The notes beneath the pieces are model-generated. The model ran no database searches. It saw nothing but the letters and a program-made list of their open reading frames with translations, and was not told the origin of the DNA. 64,000 nt of DNA from Vandiemenella viatica (lineage: Eukaryota; Arthropoda; Insecta; Orthoptera; Morabidae): the NCBI GenBank assembly GCA_031002005.1, contig JARYHS010013630.1:242303539-242367538 (forward strand), read 5' to 3'. A program made the translations under genes and the position numbers. Below are positions 33,735 through 45,479 of the stretch, in pieces; position 1 is the stretch's first letter; each line of letters opens with the position of its first letter.

Positions 33735-35045
33735 AGGGTCAAGTGTTTACTCGCAAGTTTAGCCACTGCGTCCTCGGAGGTACTTATAATACTAAAAAAT
33801 ACTAAAAAATATGTAAGTAATTAGCAGGACGGAATGTGTATGTTCACGACACATAAGTTCTGTATGCTAAATAATAAATTGTTTTCGCTTTATCAAAGTT
33901 AAAAACTGTTTGTTTCATTGCTGATAATTGGCTAAAAAGTAGTGGTTACTAAAAGTGTAACACAACAGCACAACTGAGAGCCGAATTAAAAACTTTGTTT
34001 ATTAAAGATACTAACCTAATTATAAAACTTCCTCTTCTCATAAAACTGGAAATGCCTTGTCCAACCAAATTTTCAGGTAGAAGAATAAAGTAATACCAGC
34101 TAATAATAATTAAAAAAAAAGAAAAAACGCATCCTGAAACCAGAGTGTGGTCGACTAGAAAAATACTCAGTCTATACAAATGACTGGTATAATTTAACAA
34201 TTAGAGGAGTGTGTATTGTAAACACTGATTGCTAATACAGAAAGAATCAGGGAATTAAAAAGTATCTTTAATATTAGTCCATCATATAAAAAATTTACCT
34301 ACACATTTCCTCAGGGAAGTTTAACTCATATAAGCCTGTACTACTCTTGTATCTTACACGGTCTCCTAACACCTAATATTAAACAAGAATACGTCCACCA
34401 CTCGCGTTTTACGAATGAGAAATAAAAGCCTCTCGACTCCCAATTTGCAGGCCACAGGAATGTAAGGAATTAGCAGGATGGATTGTATATGCTCACGAAT
34501 TCATCATAACACTCGCAATGATCTCTGGAGATCTGCGTATGGGCCACGAGATTCTACATCGTTCCCTGCAACACTTGGTTTCTTTACGATTACAGATACA
34601 CGCCCTGAATGTTTATTAGGTAGGCTACTGTAAGTTTAGGAAACTTACCTAGTTTCAATATTTAAATATGAAATAGAATCCTACTGTTTACTCTAGAGAT
34701 GAAAAAGCAACTGTTTCGAGTGAGATAAATTAAGTGTTTGAACTTTATTCGGATAGCTATTGTGCTTGAAATAAGATGGCCTGCTTCAGTGTTTTCGTTG
34801 GCTGCACGTCACTACCGTTTATATTACAATCAACAAACAGAAAGTGTAAACACGAAGAAGATGGATGGAACAGAGAAGAATTTCTTGATAAACTGTTATG
34901 TGATGCCGTCAACGTTAGGAATTCCAAGAAACACTATAATCAGGCTGCGACTGAGGTAACCTGCTTAGCGGGAACCAACTTGGCGCGCAGAGTTTCCGCG
35001 ATGAGAGACAGGTTTGCGCGGCCCCGGGTGCTTACCAGTAGTCAA
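33735..35045. other. Spacer between the two Kazal genes
   Basis: AT-rich until about 34,950, then GC-rich before the first exon of Kazal gene 2. No TATA box is visible upstream of that exon. No other gene was recognised. Confidence 0.5.
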
Positions 35046-35046
35046 C

Positions 35047-38000
35047 ATGCAGCTGCGCCTCCTCGTCGTCTGCTGCTGCCTCGGTGAGTCGCTCGTCCAA
35101 ACACGCTGTGAGAAATATTATCAGTGCAGTTCACGCAATGTTAGTAAGTCGGTGATGGTGTGTGAAATTATTACTAGTGTAGCACTTACAAAAAAAAAAT
35201 AAAAAAAAATGTTGGAAAGTTTATTTAGAGGTTAAATGAGCAAGAGCTTTTAAAGAATCTTTCATGGGAACCACACAGTGTAGCAGATAGTTGAAGTACC
35301 ATTTCTTGGTTTCTAGGTGCATTTGTACTAACAGTAATGTGTGGTCATTAATCAGTAATTTTCTCTGTAATTATAATTTTTCTAATGGCTTAAAATATTT
35401 TTTGCTCGCCACACCTGCTTCGGCGCTGACATGGAAGGAGTTAATCGTTTAAGACAACATTCAACTGAGATGATGGCGGCCTCGGTAGCGTAGGGGCTAG
35501 AGTGCTAGTTCCGCGTACCGAAGGTCGCCGGTTCGAGTCCGGCAGAGGGCATGGGTGTTTAGTGTTGTGTCTGTGAATGTCTTGTCCGTGTTGTAGTGTC
35601 CTTGTGTCAATACTTTATAGCAACAAATCACATTGAGCTGGCTGTATGGCCCAGTAGCCAAATGCCATTAAAAAAAAAAAACTGAGATGATTTCCCCTTG
35701 TCTTCCCCAGTGATTGCTGTTTGTGTTGAAGTCTGTGATATGTTTGTACTCAGTATAGTGGGTTGTTAGTGAATGAAATTTTCAGGTAGGGAGAGTCTGA
35801 AACCCAATGCCGGCCTATTCTGGCGTACTCGTCCGAAAGACTCAATAGCAGCAGATAAGCTTAACATTCTATTCAACGGGCTACTCGCCATTAACATTAT
35901 CATATGCACTCACCCCATAAATACTGCGGAGAAGTTTTGGATTTTAATCAGGGATTTCTTTCACAATCTGGTGATCAAAATTTTTTCATCATCAGGAGTC
36001 GAACCAATTAACCCTGTGTGAGGCGCCGGACACCGACACCCGATCCTATAACCTCTACGTAAGAAATGTAAACTGAGAGTCAAGTTCTGTGGGTTTCGTT
36101 ATCTTGCTGTGCTGTATTTTATTGATTGCCAACGATGATTCACAGCTCTGTAGCGAATCCAAAGCTTTTTAAATGAGCGCTGAGGTAGTTTTATGTCACA
36201 CTGTGGACGTATGTGTCGTATGTGCGTCAGCCCCTGAAATCTTTGTTTCTAACTATTTACTTGTCTTGATAAATTTAGAAGTGGTAGTAGATATGTCGTT
36301 TTAATCACTTTCACTGCGGAAATTGAAGTTGAGGAAATGGTTGGATTCTATATTTTTGTCTAAAATAATTGGTTGTTACGAGAATAAGGAAAGAGAAAAT
36401 TGTGAACTCAAAGAGAACATATTTAGATATAACTGAGGCTACTTTTACGACTTAGTGCCCAAGTAACTAACAACAGAAAGAAAAGAGAGGTTTAATATTT
36501 ATTTTATGTTATTACTAAGATTAAGTACCAGTTACAAAATCGGCAAACATAAATACATGTACTACACGTCTCGTGGCTGATATCGCTGATTTTTTGTAGC
36601 TGTGCATGGTGTTCGTTAGGAAGTCATCTTGTTCCAAAGCCGGTGGTGGAAGAAATTTACAAACCAACCCTCCGCTCCCTCTTCCGGAAGAGTGGACCAT
36701 GAGGGCGAGCACCAGATTCATCATCCTTTAATCCTCACACTCGACACATCCACGTCACACTCATCCAGCTGTACACGGAATATGAAAACTGACGTAATGA
36801 TGATAAGACAGGGCCCAAATAAGAAATCACTGCGCAAAACAGTCCAAAAGACATCTGAAATGCTGTTCTGTTAAAACTATGAATTTCGATATACAGAACT
36901 AGGCCATGATTTAAACGCTGTACTAATGTATCAATTTCAGGTGCCCACGATAATGTTAAAAATATCTTTAATTTTTTTTTTTTTTATATAATGAATTATT
37001 TACTTCCTCATAGACATATCGCATGTCTCCCCATTTCTTTCATGAAGCGTACATCAAAATTTCTACTATTTGGAGTTGTTTCAATTATTTTTAAGAGTAC
37101 TTGCTATTCATAATTTTCTCCACTTTAATTCGATAGTTTTATGGGTTCACTAAATTCCAGTTACAGTGTTACATGGTTTTCCAGAATGATTTTAACACCC
37201 AAATTTTAATTTTAATTTGAATCCTTCATGAAACAACTAGTGAAAATTTTATTAACGTTATGGAATCAAAATGTACAAATACTTCTCAACACGCGAAATG
37301 ATTTTGAAATCGTATCAGAGACAAGAAAATCTTTTCATGATTAGCTGCTACTTTAAAGCGTATTTAAGCGAGCGAACGTTACTTTGTGGATGATATTTTT
37401 CCCTAGTAATGACACCATCGTTACCCATTAATATATCCGCTGCTAGTACGACCTAGCACTCAGAGTGATTCTCTGAGGTCATCAACGATAAAGTTTAATA
37501 ATAAAAAACTGGTGAATAATGAGTGTTTAGAATTACAGTTACCATAAAACCCATCTTTTAAACAATTAAAGCATTCTGGGAGCTGCTTAGAACTTTTCTT
37601 GGTTCTTTCGTTCGTCCCTTTCGGTGTAACACACAAAGTAACTAGGTGAAATATTCGCTACTTGTAGCCTTCCGTGTTCAAGGATAAAATTCCGGGAACC
37701 GACCCACTACATTTGTAATCAGAAAATTACTTTTAATAGTAATCGTCACTTTAATTTTATCATATAGCGTAAAGGAGGTGAATCCAGTACATAAATCTAA
37801 TGTTATTCTGCAATCCTGTGTCGCATCCAAATGAGACCTGTGTTCTACTGAAAAGGAGAGGAAAACTTTCAATACTACACTGAGTCATAATCGTCACGGA
37901 GACTAATGATAGAAATGTTATGTTTCAAATTAAAAATTATATAAAGTGTGAGTCATCTCATTTTGTTGCTTAACCCTCATACTCTGGCACGATGAAAATG

Positions 38001-38637
38001 TTTTTCTCATTCCCTTGACTAAATGTTTTGAATTTGTTCCCATTCATATAAATGGCTACATTTTTTCTGTAGTTAATGCAAAATGTATGCTTGACTTAAT
38101 GGTACGTTTCTGATGAGCAGACTATATTAATATTAAACGTTTAATGTTGTTAGATATTTATTCACATTCACAGTGAGTAGAGTGCGGGACATTGAGGAAT
38201 AACTGAAGCAGATTCTAAGTGCTCAAATTGTAGCCAATAGCAAGCCATGCTGGTATAATTCTATTTTACGAGGGATGATTAGTATAGTGGTAAAACTGAA
38301 AAGATATTTATAGAATGTTACTGCTGTATTTCATGTTAGAAATAGTAGAAGACTGAGGGTTGTTACTGTTGCAGTGTGGTTTTCAACGTGCCATGGCCAG
38401 CGCAGGCAGGGGGGGGCTGGTGGCCTCAGGTGTTGACCCTGCCTCCTGGTGGAGGGCGGCCCACCTTCAGCACGTCCACCACAACCACCTCCAGGGTCAC
38501 CACAACCACCCCCAGGGCAACCACCAGCTCCAACTGCAACTGCCCGTCGCCTGCGCAATACAACCCTGTCTGCGGCTCCGACAACACCACCTACACCAAC
38601 CCTCAGAAGCTGGAGTGCGCCAGAGCCTGCGGACTAA
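35047..38637 (+). CDS. Kazal-type inhibitor paralogue, two exons seen, frame broken, partial
   Basis: Exon 1 (35,047-35,083) encodes MQLRLLVVCCCLG and ends G|GTGAGT in phase 1, exactly as in Kazal gene 1. Exon 2 (38,375-38,637, acceptor 'ctgttgcag') encodes the rest of the signal peptide, a Thr-rich linker (about 20 Thr/Ser, possible O-glycosylation) and a Kazal domain with NCNCPSPAQYNPVCGSDN and TYTNPQKLECARACG. It ends in a GTGAGT donor, phase 1. Spliced as written, the frame is off by one. It is restored if the G-run at 38,409-38,416 is read as one base different, giving a CHGQRRQGGGWWPQ junction that parallels VHAQRGPWGWFP in gene 1. This means a homopolymer error or a real pseudogene. 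Exon 3 with the sixth cysteine was not found. Intron 1 is 3.3 kb and holds a SINE. Confidence 0.75.
35475..35680 (+). repeat. SINE family B, full length, in Kazal gene 2 intron
   Basis: The head 'ggcggcctcggtagcgtagg' (box A region), box B GGTTCGAGTCC at 35,530-35,540, the body 'gggcatgggtgtttagtgtt' and 'cacattgagctggctgtatgg', and an A-rich tail are all present. An 11-bp target duplication ACTGAGATGAT flanks it at 35,464-35,474 and 35,681-35,691. Intact ends and the exact target duplication suggest a fairly young insertion. Confidence 0.93.
35695..38370. other. Remainder of Kazal gene 2 intron 1
   Basis: AT-rich, with a T-run near 36,971. No further exon, RNA gene or recognised repeat was seen apart from the SINE. 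Confidence 0.5.
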
Positions 38638-38639
38638 GT

Positions 38640-39465
38640 GAGTGACTCTTACAGCTCACATCATCCCGGGTACCTAAATTTATCATAGTGAATGCAGCAA
38701 AACGTATAACACCGATTAATTTGCAGAGCCTTAGAGTTTTAGTTTGTTGTCGGTACATACTAAGTAATAACCGTGAATGTAACATAATCCTCAAGTGCGT
38801 TGTAGCTGGAGGCCAAGTAACAAGTGACCAAAGTCACGGATTGATCAAAATCAGCGTTAGTAAGTAGTTTCCATTTTGAGACTTCAAGCGATCACCTCAT
38901 TGATTAAGGTATATAGCTGCTATAAGCTGTTAACAAGTTGAATAGTTTAATATACCACATTGCTTTCAAGAGCCTTGTAGTCCATATGGAGCTAATACCG
39001 GATATAGTCAGTAACATCAGAGATCGAGAATAAGACAAAAGTCATGAATTCCCTTTCCTGTACTTGTTTGCCCAGCCTGTCAACAAATCTTTGTTTTGGT
39101 TGACTGAAACATTCACCTGTACATGAGTGTAGGAGCGCTCACTCTAACAGTGCATTGTATTTCGAGAAGTTTATAATAGGGCCAAGGTTATAGTTCTCAA
39201 CAACTGCTTGTTTACCTCTTTGATATTTCTCTCAAATCTCCATCAAGAGAAGATGAGAAATGTCTCACATAGGGATTACCTTTGCCCTTGTGTGTCCACA
39301 GTAAAACACATTGAACATAGAATACAAGTTGTTTCCAATCATACAAAAATGGATAACACTATTGCTTCTTCTTTGTTCAATATTCTCACACAAAAAGAAA
39401 GAAAAGTGTTCCTGACTTTGATGAGTTTTACTCATTTAACGGCCGCATGCATTTTATTTTCCTCC
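38640..39465. other. Downstream of Kazal gene 2 exon 2, no exon 3 found
   Basis: I looked for a phase-1 exon encoding a short peptide with G-x-Cys and a stop after acceptors near 38,654, 38,728 and 38,981. None fits. Confidence 0.45.
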
Positions 39466-39469
39466 CAGG

Positions 39470-39740
39470 TGAAGTCTGGAAGGCGGGGAGTTGGAGGGTG
39501 TCGAAAACACTTTTCATCCTAAGTAACCTGATTGGGTGGGAAGAGGCATGTGAAGGAAGTCGGCCGTGGCATTTGAAAGGAACCATTTCCAGCATACGCC
39601 TGGAGTGACTGCGGAAAGCCTGTCAGGATGGCCGAACAGAGATTTGAACACTCGTCCTCCCGAGTACCAGGTAGAAAGGCAAATTCGCCCTCATCCTGAT
39701 TCGGTACGCGGAGGCATGGCTGGCCTCATCCAGTGTGCGT
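39470..39740 (-). repeat. SINE family A, degenerate, reverse strand
   Basis: Reverse-strand body and head motifs are visible: 'ggccgtggcatttgaaagga' region, 'cgcctggagtgac', and a box-B remnant opposite 'gatttgaacactcgtcctcc'. Confidence 0.65.
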
Positions 39741-39779
39741 GAGCCACACTGCACTGGATGATACAGCTAAAATTAGTAT

Positions 39780-39852
39780 CAGGGCTACCTAGATACTTTT
39801 TTTGGGGGGGGCCTTGAGCCCCCTAGCCCCCCCCCCCCCTGGATCCGCCCCT
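39780..39852. mobile_element. Isolated hAT-like terminus
   Basis: The reverse complement of the right end reads CAGGGGCGGATCC, a typical hAT-type inverted repeat start, followed by long C/G runs (39,804-39,840). No matching opposite end was found. Confidence 0.4.
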
Positions 39853-40097
39853 GCCTGACATCAATGTGCTTGTCAAAAACAAGAGAAATCAGGTATCTGG
39901 ATCCTCGAGCTCAAAATAATTACCCTCTTTTATAACTTTGATATGATTTTTAACAACCGTATATTATATACAATACAATTAAATAAATAAAATGTTATAA
40001 GAATTCAGTACATTTTTTTTTTTTATTTGAATCTGTCCCGCCTACACATTCTAAATTTAATATACGGCCCTCTGCCAAATTGAGTTTGACACCTATG
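39853..40097 (+). mobile_element. 3' fragment of the hAT 2 family
   Basis: It is nearly identical to 51,760-51,991: 'cttgtcaaaaacaagaga', 'ggatcctcgagctcaaaata', and the 3' terminus 'gagtttgacacctatg'. It has an extra T-run near 40,012-40,024. Only the last ~245 bases of the element remain. Confidence 0.85.
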
Positions 40098-40930
40098 TGC
40101 TAAAGTATGGTTGGAGATTTCCATCAACAAAACTGAATTCATCTCCAACATCAGAAATGCACACAACTTAATCACAGTGGGGAACACAATAATACGAAGG
40201 ACTAATGCCTCCATATATCTTGGAAAATGGATAACTCTAAACATCAAAGGTCTTAGCCATGAATAGCAGTTACGGCAGACTGAAGAGAACGTAACACACT
40301 TGAAAGAACATATATGGCTCTAAACCCCTCTCCCTTAACCTCAAACTCAGGTACTACAATACTGTAGTTCGACGATCAGAACTATTTGCCTCAGTGTTCC
40401 TGAACATGGTTAGGAAGGGAAAACAATGAAAATTGATATTAAAACAATGAAAGATCTTGAGAAAAATCACGTGTTCCGTGAAAGAAGAGTCAAATAAACT
40501 AGCGCACAATTTGGACCTATACCAACAACTGGAGAGCATTACAATTGTTATCGCAAAGAGGAGATTAATCTTCTATGGTCAATTCGGATGGAGAATATGA
40601 GACTCACTTCCAAAATCTTCAATACCGTCTCTAGACAGAGAGCGACTAAAGCAAAGTTGACGAGGCTAGTCAGGAAAGATCTCGAATCACTGGAAATTGA
40701 ACCCAACGAGATTTACAACAGGGATAAATATAGAATGTTGATTAAAGCATCCGATTCTCTCCCATCTCTAAAAGCAAAAACATTGCGCCCCGAATCTGGG
40801 ATGAAATCGACCCAGGGAAGAAAAGACAACTGCAGGGAATAAATGAAGGAATACTGGGCTAAGAAGAAAGCTCGCAAGTGTTATGAACCACGTTGTCCAT
40901 AGTGGCCAAAACAAAAAAAGAATAATAACT
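40098..40930 (+). pseudogene. LINE 3' fragment (family with 31,055-31,440), broken
   Basis: The forward strand reads KTEFISNIRNAHNLITVGN then NASIYLGKWITLN near 40,130-40,240, in a frame later broken. It continues with RLIFYGQFGW near 40,560 and an open segment 40,588-40,842 (LTSKIFNTVSRQRATKAKLT, 'DLESLEIEPNEIYNRDKY'). It ends near 'gaaccacgttgtccatagtg'. It is a C-terminal end of a non-LTR polyprotein with several stops. Confidence 0.78.
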
Positions 40931-40952
40931 GTTGGAGATACTATAGACTTCG

Positions 40953-41215
40953 TATAACGGTCTGGTGGCTCATTAGTTATGGCGTCTTGACTGGAAATCG
41001 AAAGGGCCCCGTTTCGAGTCCGTATCTCCGCGAGGATTTTCAAAGGTCCTCAACCTGTCCTTCACCGCTATATGCGGTAGGATTACCAGGATATGCTAGT
41101 TAGCCTCGAAAAGAGGCGCATTGCGCAATGGATCGGAAACTCTGTCACGTGTTGCCCGAACAACACTTCTAGATCTCCCGGCAACAATGCTATGTTATGA
41201 TTTGATTTATTGACT
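40953..41215 (+). repeat. SINE family C, forward strand
   Basis: It has 'ggtctggtggctcattagtt' (box A region), box B 'gtttcgagtcc', 'gaggattttcaaaggtcc', 'aaaagaggcgcattgcgcaa' and 'gaacaacacttctagatctc'. The last two blocks match the copy at 12,552-12,850. Confidence 0.75.
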
Positions 41216-41219
41216 TTAT

Positions 41220-41595
41220 AAACTACTACAGACTTGACATTGCACTGATAGTGGTAGACTTATTACAAGAACGTTGACAGATTGTAAACGTGAATATACT
41301 GCCACCATTATAATGAGACCTGCAGTAATGAATGAACATACGACCTGAAATACGCAATGGATTATCTCCTAAAAATTATACGAATGAAACAAACTAACTG
41401 TGATATTAAAATTCTTAGCTCTAGGAGAAATTATTTTTTTTAAATATCTAGATATACACGTCTTACCCCCGTAAAATTACTTTTGTAATTAAACTCTTTA
41501 GTTTACAGACCATAGCAATCACGTATTACGTATTTTGATGTAATCACGATGGAAGAATGCTCTGGTGGTAGCTTTCTTAGACTTATTTTCGCATT
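41220..41595. other. No gene recognised
   Basis: AT-rich spacer. Confidence 0.5.
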
Positions 41596-41599
41596 TCTT

Positions 41600-42030
41600 G
41601 GTTTTTATCTTTAATTCTACAAGTATAATTTCCTCACCCGTCTACCTTTGATCTTTACGAAATTCAATTTTAAATTCTTTGAGCCTCTTTGGAAAAATTT
41701 TAAGCGCCTTCCTTTAAATTTATTCGAATCCCTGACTTCCTTACCTACAAAAGAATATTTTCCCACTCGATTATGTCTGAAATCGCTCGTGGAATTATTT
41801 TCCCATCCATGCATTATAACAAAAAATTCTACCAGTATATCTCCAAGCCTCATCACCAATATAAGTATTTTCTTCACCCTCCTGTCTTCCAATAAAGCCA
41901 AACACAGCTCCTTTATTACATTAGTTATATACGTTCAGCAATAATTTCCAAAAACAAATCTAGTTGTTCTCTTTTGCACCCACTCCAACTCCTGTATTTG
42001 ATACCCAAAATGTTGATCTCATTCAAGCAA
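41600..42030 (-). pseudogene. CR1-like LINE 3' fragment (family with 52,795-53,805)
   Basis: The reverse strand from 41,901 down reads LEDRRVKKILILVMRLGDIL, HGWENNSTSDFRHNRVGKYS and FVGKEVRDSNKF. This parallels 'LEDIRAVKRVMGVYKAYIGD ... LDFRHEGVGRFSFLGKGVRD' at 53,144-52,920. 'caggagttggagtgggtgc' upstream also matches. Only the extreme C-terminus and 3' UTR remain. Confidence 0.8.
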
Positions 42031-42059
42031 TAGGGCTTAAAGCCTGGGATTCACCTAGC

Positions 42060-42620
42060 GCGCATAGTTTACAGTTGGGTGGTTTGGCTTGTTGTCTCCT
42101 CTAACCAAGTATTCACAAACAACTGTTCGTGTACGAGCATTTGTCATCCTCGCGAAGTTGAGTGAGGAGGACATACTTCTCCAACCAATTACCCCAAACT
42201 TACTTCAGCCTCCCAAGGCTCTAGTAACCGAGGCAACAAAGTCCACTTCCAGCCAGGTCACGACATCTGACAGGAAGCCGCGGACGCCCGAAATGGCCCA
42301 GTGCTTTAACTGCCAGGGCTTCATCCATTATGCCAAGCAATGCACCACGAGGCAGAGGTGCGTTCGCTGTGGAGGGCAGCACCCGCCTTCGGCGTGTCCC
42401 AGGCCAAGATACGACCCGGTCTGCTGCAACTGCGTGGGACCACACGTGGCGTGCCACCACGCGTGTCCAAGCCGCAGAAAACTACAGCAAAAGAAGAGGT
42501 CGTGTCAGCAGCAGGGGGATACCACCACTAGAAAGAGCCCGCTGAAGAACTCAAATGCAAACTCTCGTCAGACCACCAGTGCCGCTGCAATGATCAGTCA
42601 TACAGATCGTAACTTCTAGA
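42060..42620 (+). pseudogene. LINE ORF1 (gag-like) fragment with zinc knuckles
   Basis: The open stretch 42,089-42,619 lacks an ATG at its start; the first in-frame ATG is at 42,292. It contains three cysteine-rich knuckles: CFNCQGFIHYAKQC (C-x2-C-x4-H-x4-C), CVRCGGQHPPSAC (C-x2-C-x3-H-x4-C) and CCNCVGPHVACHHAC (C-x2-C-x3-H-x6-C). A Lys/Gln/Ser-rich tail follows. This triple arrangement is typical of ORF1 nucleic-acid-binding proteins of jockey-type non-LTR elements. No reverse transcriptase follows, so it is an orphan fragment. Its GC content is far above its surroundings. Confidence 0.82.
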
Positions 42621-42624
42621 AGCA

Positions 42625-43685
42625 ACTTTTCCAAACAAAGATGTTATGCTGAAGATATTGCCACCAAAAACAACAACATATTGCAAACCCCATGATGTTT
42701 ACTTCTTTCGTCAGAATAAGCTCTGTATCAGGAGGATTACTGGTTTTGTTAAGTCTACAATGTACCAAACCACAAGTGAAGATACGTGATCGTTATTTCT
42801 GTGATTTACAATCAATTTGTTGCACCTACATATAAGCCTATGTTGCAATATGCTTGGCGAAAGCAAGGTTATGACATTGTCATACCAACATCATCATTTG
42901 AAAATGTAATTAGTGTGGCTTTTGATATTGAACTGCGTGAATGCAAAAGTGATTTGAAATGTGATGACGGGGCTTTACTGAGGTGTGCAGATTGTTCTCT
43001 TCCACTTTTTTTAACCACTTCACCGAAATCTTGCATATGCACTTTGAGGACTAATATAAGCACTATCAGGTGTGTGTTACTGCTGTATATGCGTGTTTTG
43101 CGCTATATTAAGTACTTAAAGCAGGGAGTTTTTGGAACTGTTGATTGAAAATGTAATGCTACACTGACGTCATTGAATTACGTATAATTTCCTTCATATG
43201 GTATTGATATCTTGTTACTTTGTTTCTCTCTATTAAAATGTTACTTGAGGTAGAATACAAAGTTTTACATAGATATGACACACACCATTGTTTTGTTTAT
43301 AATCGCTTGTTATTCTAAACATGTTTCTTGCGGTTCCGAGCGTTCGAGTTCAAAGGTGTCCCTCGTTAGTGTAATATATAAAATATTTAATCTTTTATTT
43401 ATTTTTACAATGTGTACTATGGTAGCGTTACCAATTACACGAAATGGTGTTTGGCTGCGTGTGTAAAACTGCAAAAATGCGACAATATTGTATGTACAAG
43501 GTTCATATCTACCTAAACTGTTTTACTTTTCCCCTAGCGGCTGTAGTTAGGTTTAAATGCCACCTGGACGAGAAAATAAAGTTTTATCAAGTCCTTCATA
43601 AATTCCACGACATCCATCTTCAAATACTGTATTTGTACGTTACCGGTCAACGATGAGGGAAAATTAGTTGATGCTACCGCTCTTA
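42625..43685. other. No gene recognised
   Basis: Several short open frames (for example 42,786-43,148) have no recognised domain and no splice context that I can support. Confidence 0.4.
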
Positions 43686-43687
43686 GG

Positions 43688-45475
43688 AAGACCTAGTTTA
43701 GCCTAGGACAGACTAGTTTGTCCTGAAATCGGGTTTTGTCGGTAAATTACATGTAGAAACTGACGTAACAGCAGCTCTAAACACCGTAAAAATCAGTTCG
43801 GCCTAGGCCTTTCGTTCTGTAAGATTGTTCCACAAACACGTTCATTTCGTTCTTAATCTGTCTTCTTAATTGTTAGCATCCTTCTATAGCACCACTTTCA
43901 AAATGCTTTAATTTTCCACTTTTCTGGTATGCCTGAAGTCCGTGTTTCGCTATCATAAAGGTTCACATAGTTTTCACGTAGTTTTAAAAAGTTCTGTGTC
44001 TTAGATCAATATTTGAAACTAAAAGATTTTTCGTTTCATATACGCTCTTTTTACTAATGCTGTTGAGCTTTTATCATCATTCCTGTTTCGCCCGTCAGTT
44101 GTAATTTTACTTCCCAAGTAGCAGAATTCATTTACTTCTCCTATTTCATTCGATCTTATTTTGATATTTAATCTACAGTTATAATTTTTGATACATTTCA
44201 ACACCTTTGTCTTGCTTTGATTTAAATTTTCCATCAGTATATTGTTCATAACAATTAGTAGCTTCTCAGTATCCTCAATCTGTTCTGGTAACAAGACATC
44301 AGTAAATCGTAGCATGCTGATTTTTTCTCCTTGAACACTTCCGTATGCCACATTTACATTTTTCCTTCACTTCTTTTATTGCTTCCTCTACATACAAGTT
44401 GAATATTAATGGGAATTACTAAACCCTCATATCACACCCTTTTTACTGATGCATGTCTTTCATGATTCTCTACTTTTACTAGCCCCTTTATTTTTATATA
44501 GATTATATTCTTATATATCGATATTTTACACCTGACTTTTCAAAATTTTGAAGATACTGTTCCACCTAACATTATCAAAAGCTTTTTCTAAATCCACAAA
44601 CACCATAAAATTATATTTGTTTTTCTTGATCCGCCCTTTACGCATTAATCTTAAAGCCAGTAACCACTCATAAAAGGAAAGCTCAAAAGGTATGACCGAA
44701 ATTACAGTGATTTTTTTAATCAGCCCGTTCACGTCCAAGTCATTAGTGCCATAAAAGGATGGGAGGCTAGGAATGGAAAGACGTTACGATCTGTATGACT
44801 GTTTTGTTTATGACCCTTGTAAGAAACACAAATAGGTTCTTTTTTAATTATTTTATCAGTTCGGCCTAGTCTAAACTAACTAAGCCTAAAGTATTTAGGC
44901 CAAACTAGTATATCCTGACTCGCGTAGTATAAACCGGTTTGGCATAGGACAAAGTAGTTTAGCCTGATATCGGGTTTGGAGTCAGTTTTCTAATATAGCC
45001 ATAGAAGTTTTTAGATGCATCGTTCAGTGGTCCTTCTGGACCAATAATATTCTTCATAAACCCATACTTGCTTCTCTATTTGCTCATATTAATTGCTTGT
45101 TTAGTTTTTGAAAGTATTCCCTACTGCCTGAATCTTTCTCTGAAGTATCTCTTCAATTCTAAAGTCTGTGTATTTTTATATTGAAACTATTTCCCCCCTC
45201 TGTTTTGGCCACTGGTTTACTGAATCCTTTGATAGCCACCCGTACTGCATCGTGATCACTTATTCCTTCAGTTACTTGACACCCTACAAAATGTTTATAA
45301 GGCTTTATTAGAAAGATATCCAACATGTTTGCTCCCCCCGTATTTTCCTCTACCACTTGTGTACCATCTCCTTCCCTTACTAACGTATTTACAAATCTCT
45401 GTTCCCTTGTGTTATTAATCTTATTTCCTATCCAGTTGACACCTTGTGAAGTTAAGGCCTATTCATTTTTTGCTC
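43688..45475 (-). pseudogene. RTE-like LINE, heavily broken, with flanking repeat motifs
   Basis: On the reverse strand, 45,470-45,159 has an endonuclease end (GISDHDAVRVAIKGF). 44,738-44,526 has VFVDLEKAFDNVRWN, a reverse transcriptase palm segment. 44,351-44,019 has RFTDVLLPEQIEDTEKLL, 'NQSKTKVLKC' and NEFCYLGSKITTDGRN, wording typical of RTE-type elements. The catalytic box is degenerate and stops are frequent. Motifs 'cagttcggcctag' and 'tagga.a.a.tagttt..cctg' occur both at 43,690-43,815 and at 44,858-44,985, suggesting that another repeat is interleaved. Confidence 0.72.
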
Positions 45476-45479
45476 CGGT

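Noticed and set aside
39470..39522. Candidate third exon of Kazal gene 2 (open stretch with G-G-C before a stop)
   Set aside because: The acceptor gives the wrong phase, and the sequence belongs to a degenerate SINE.
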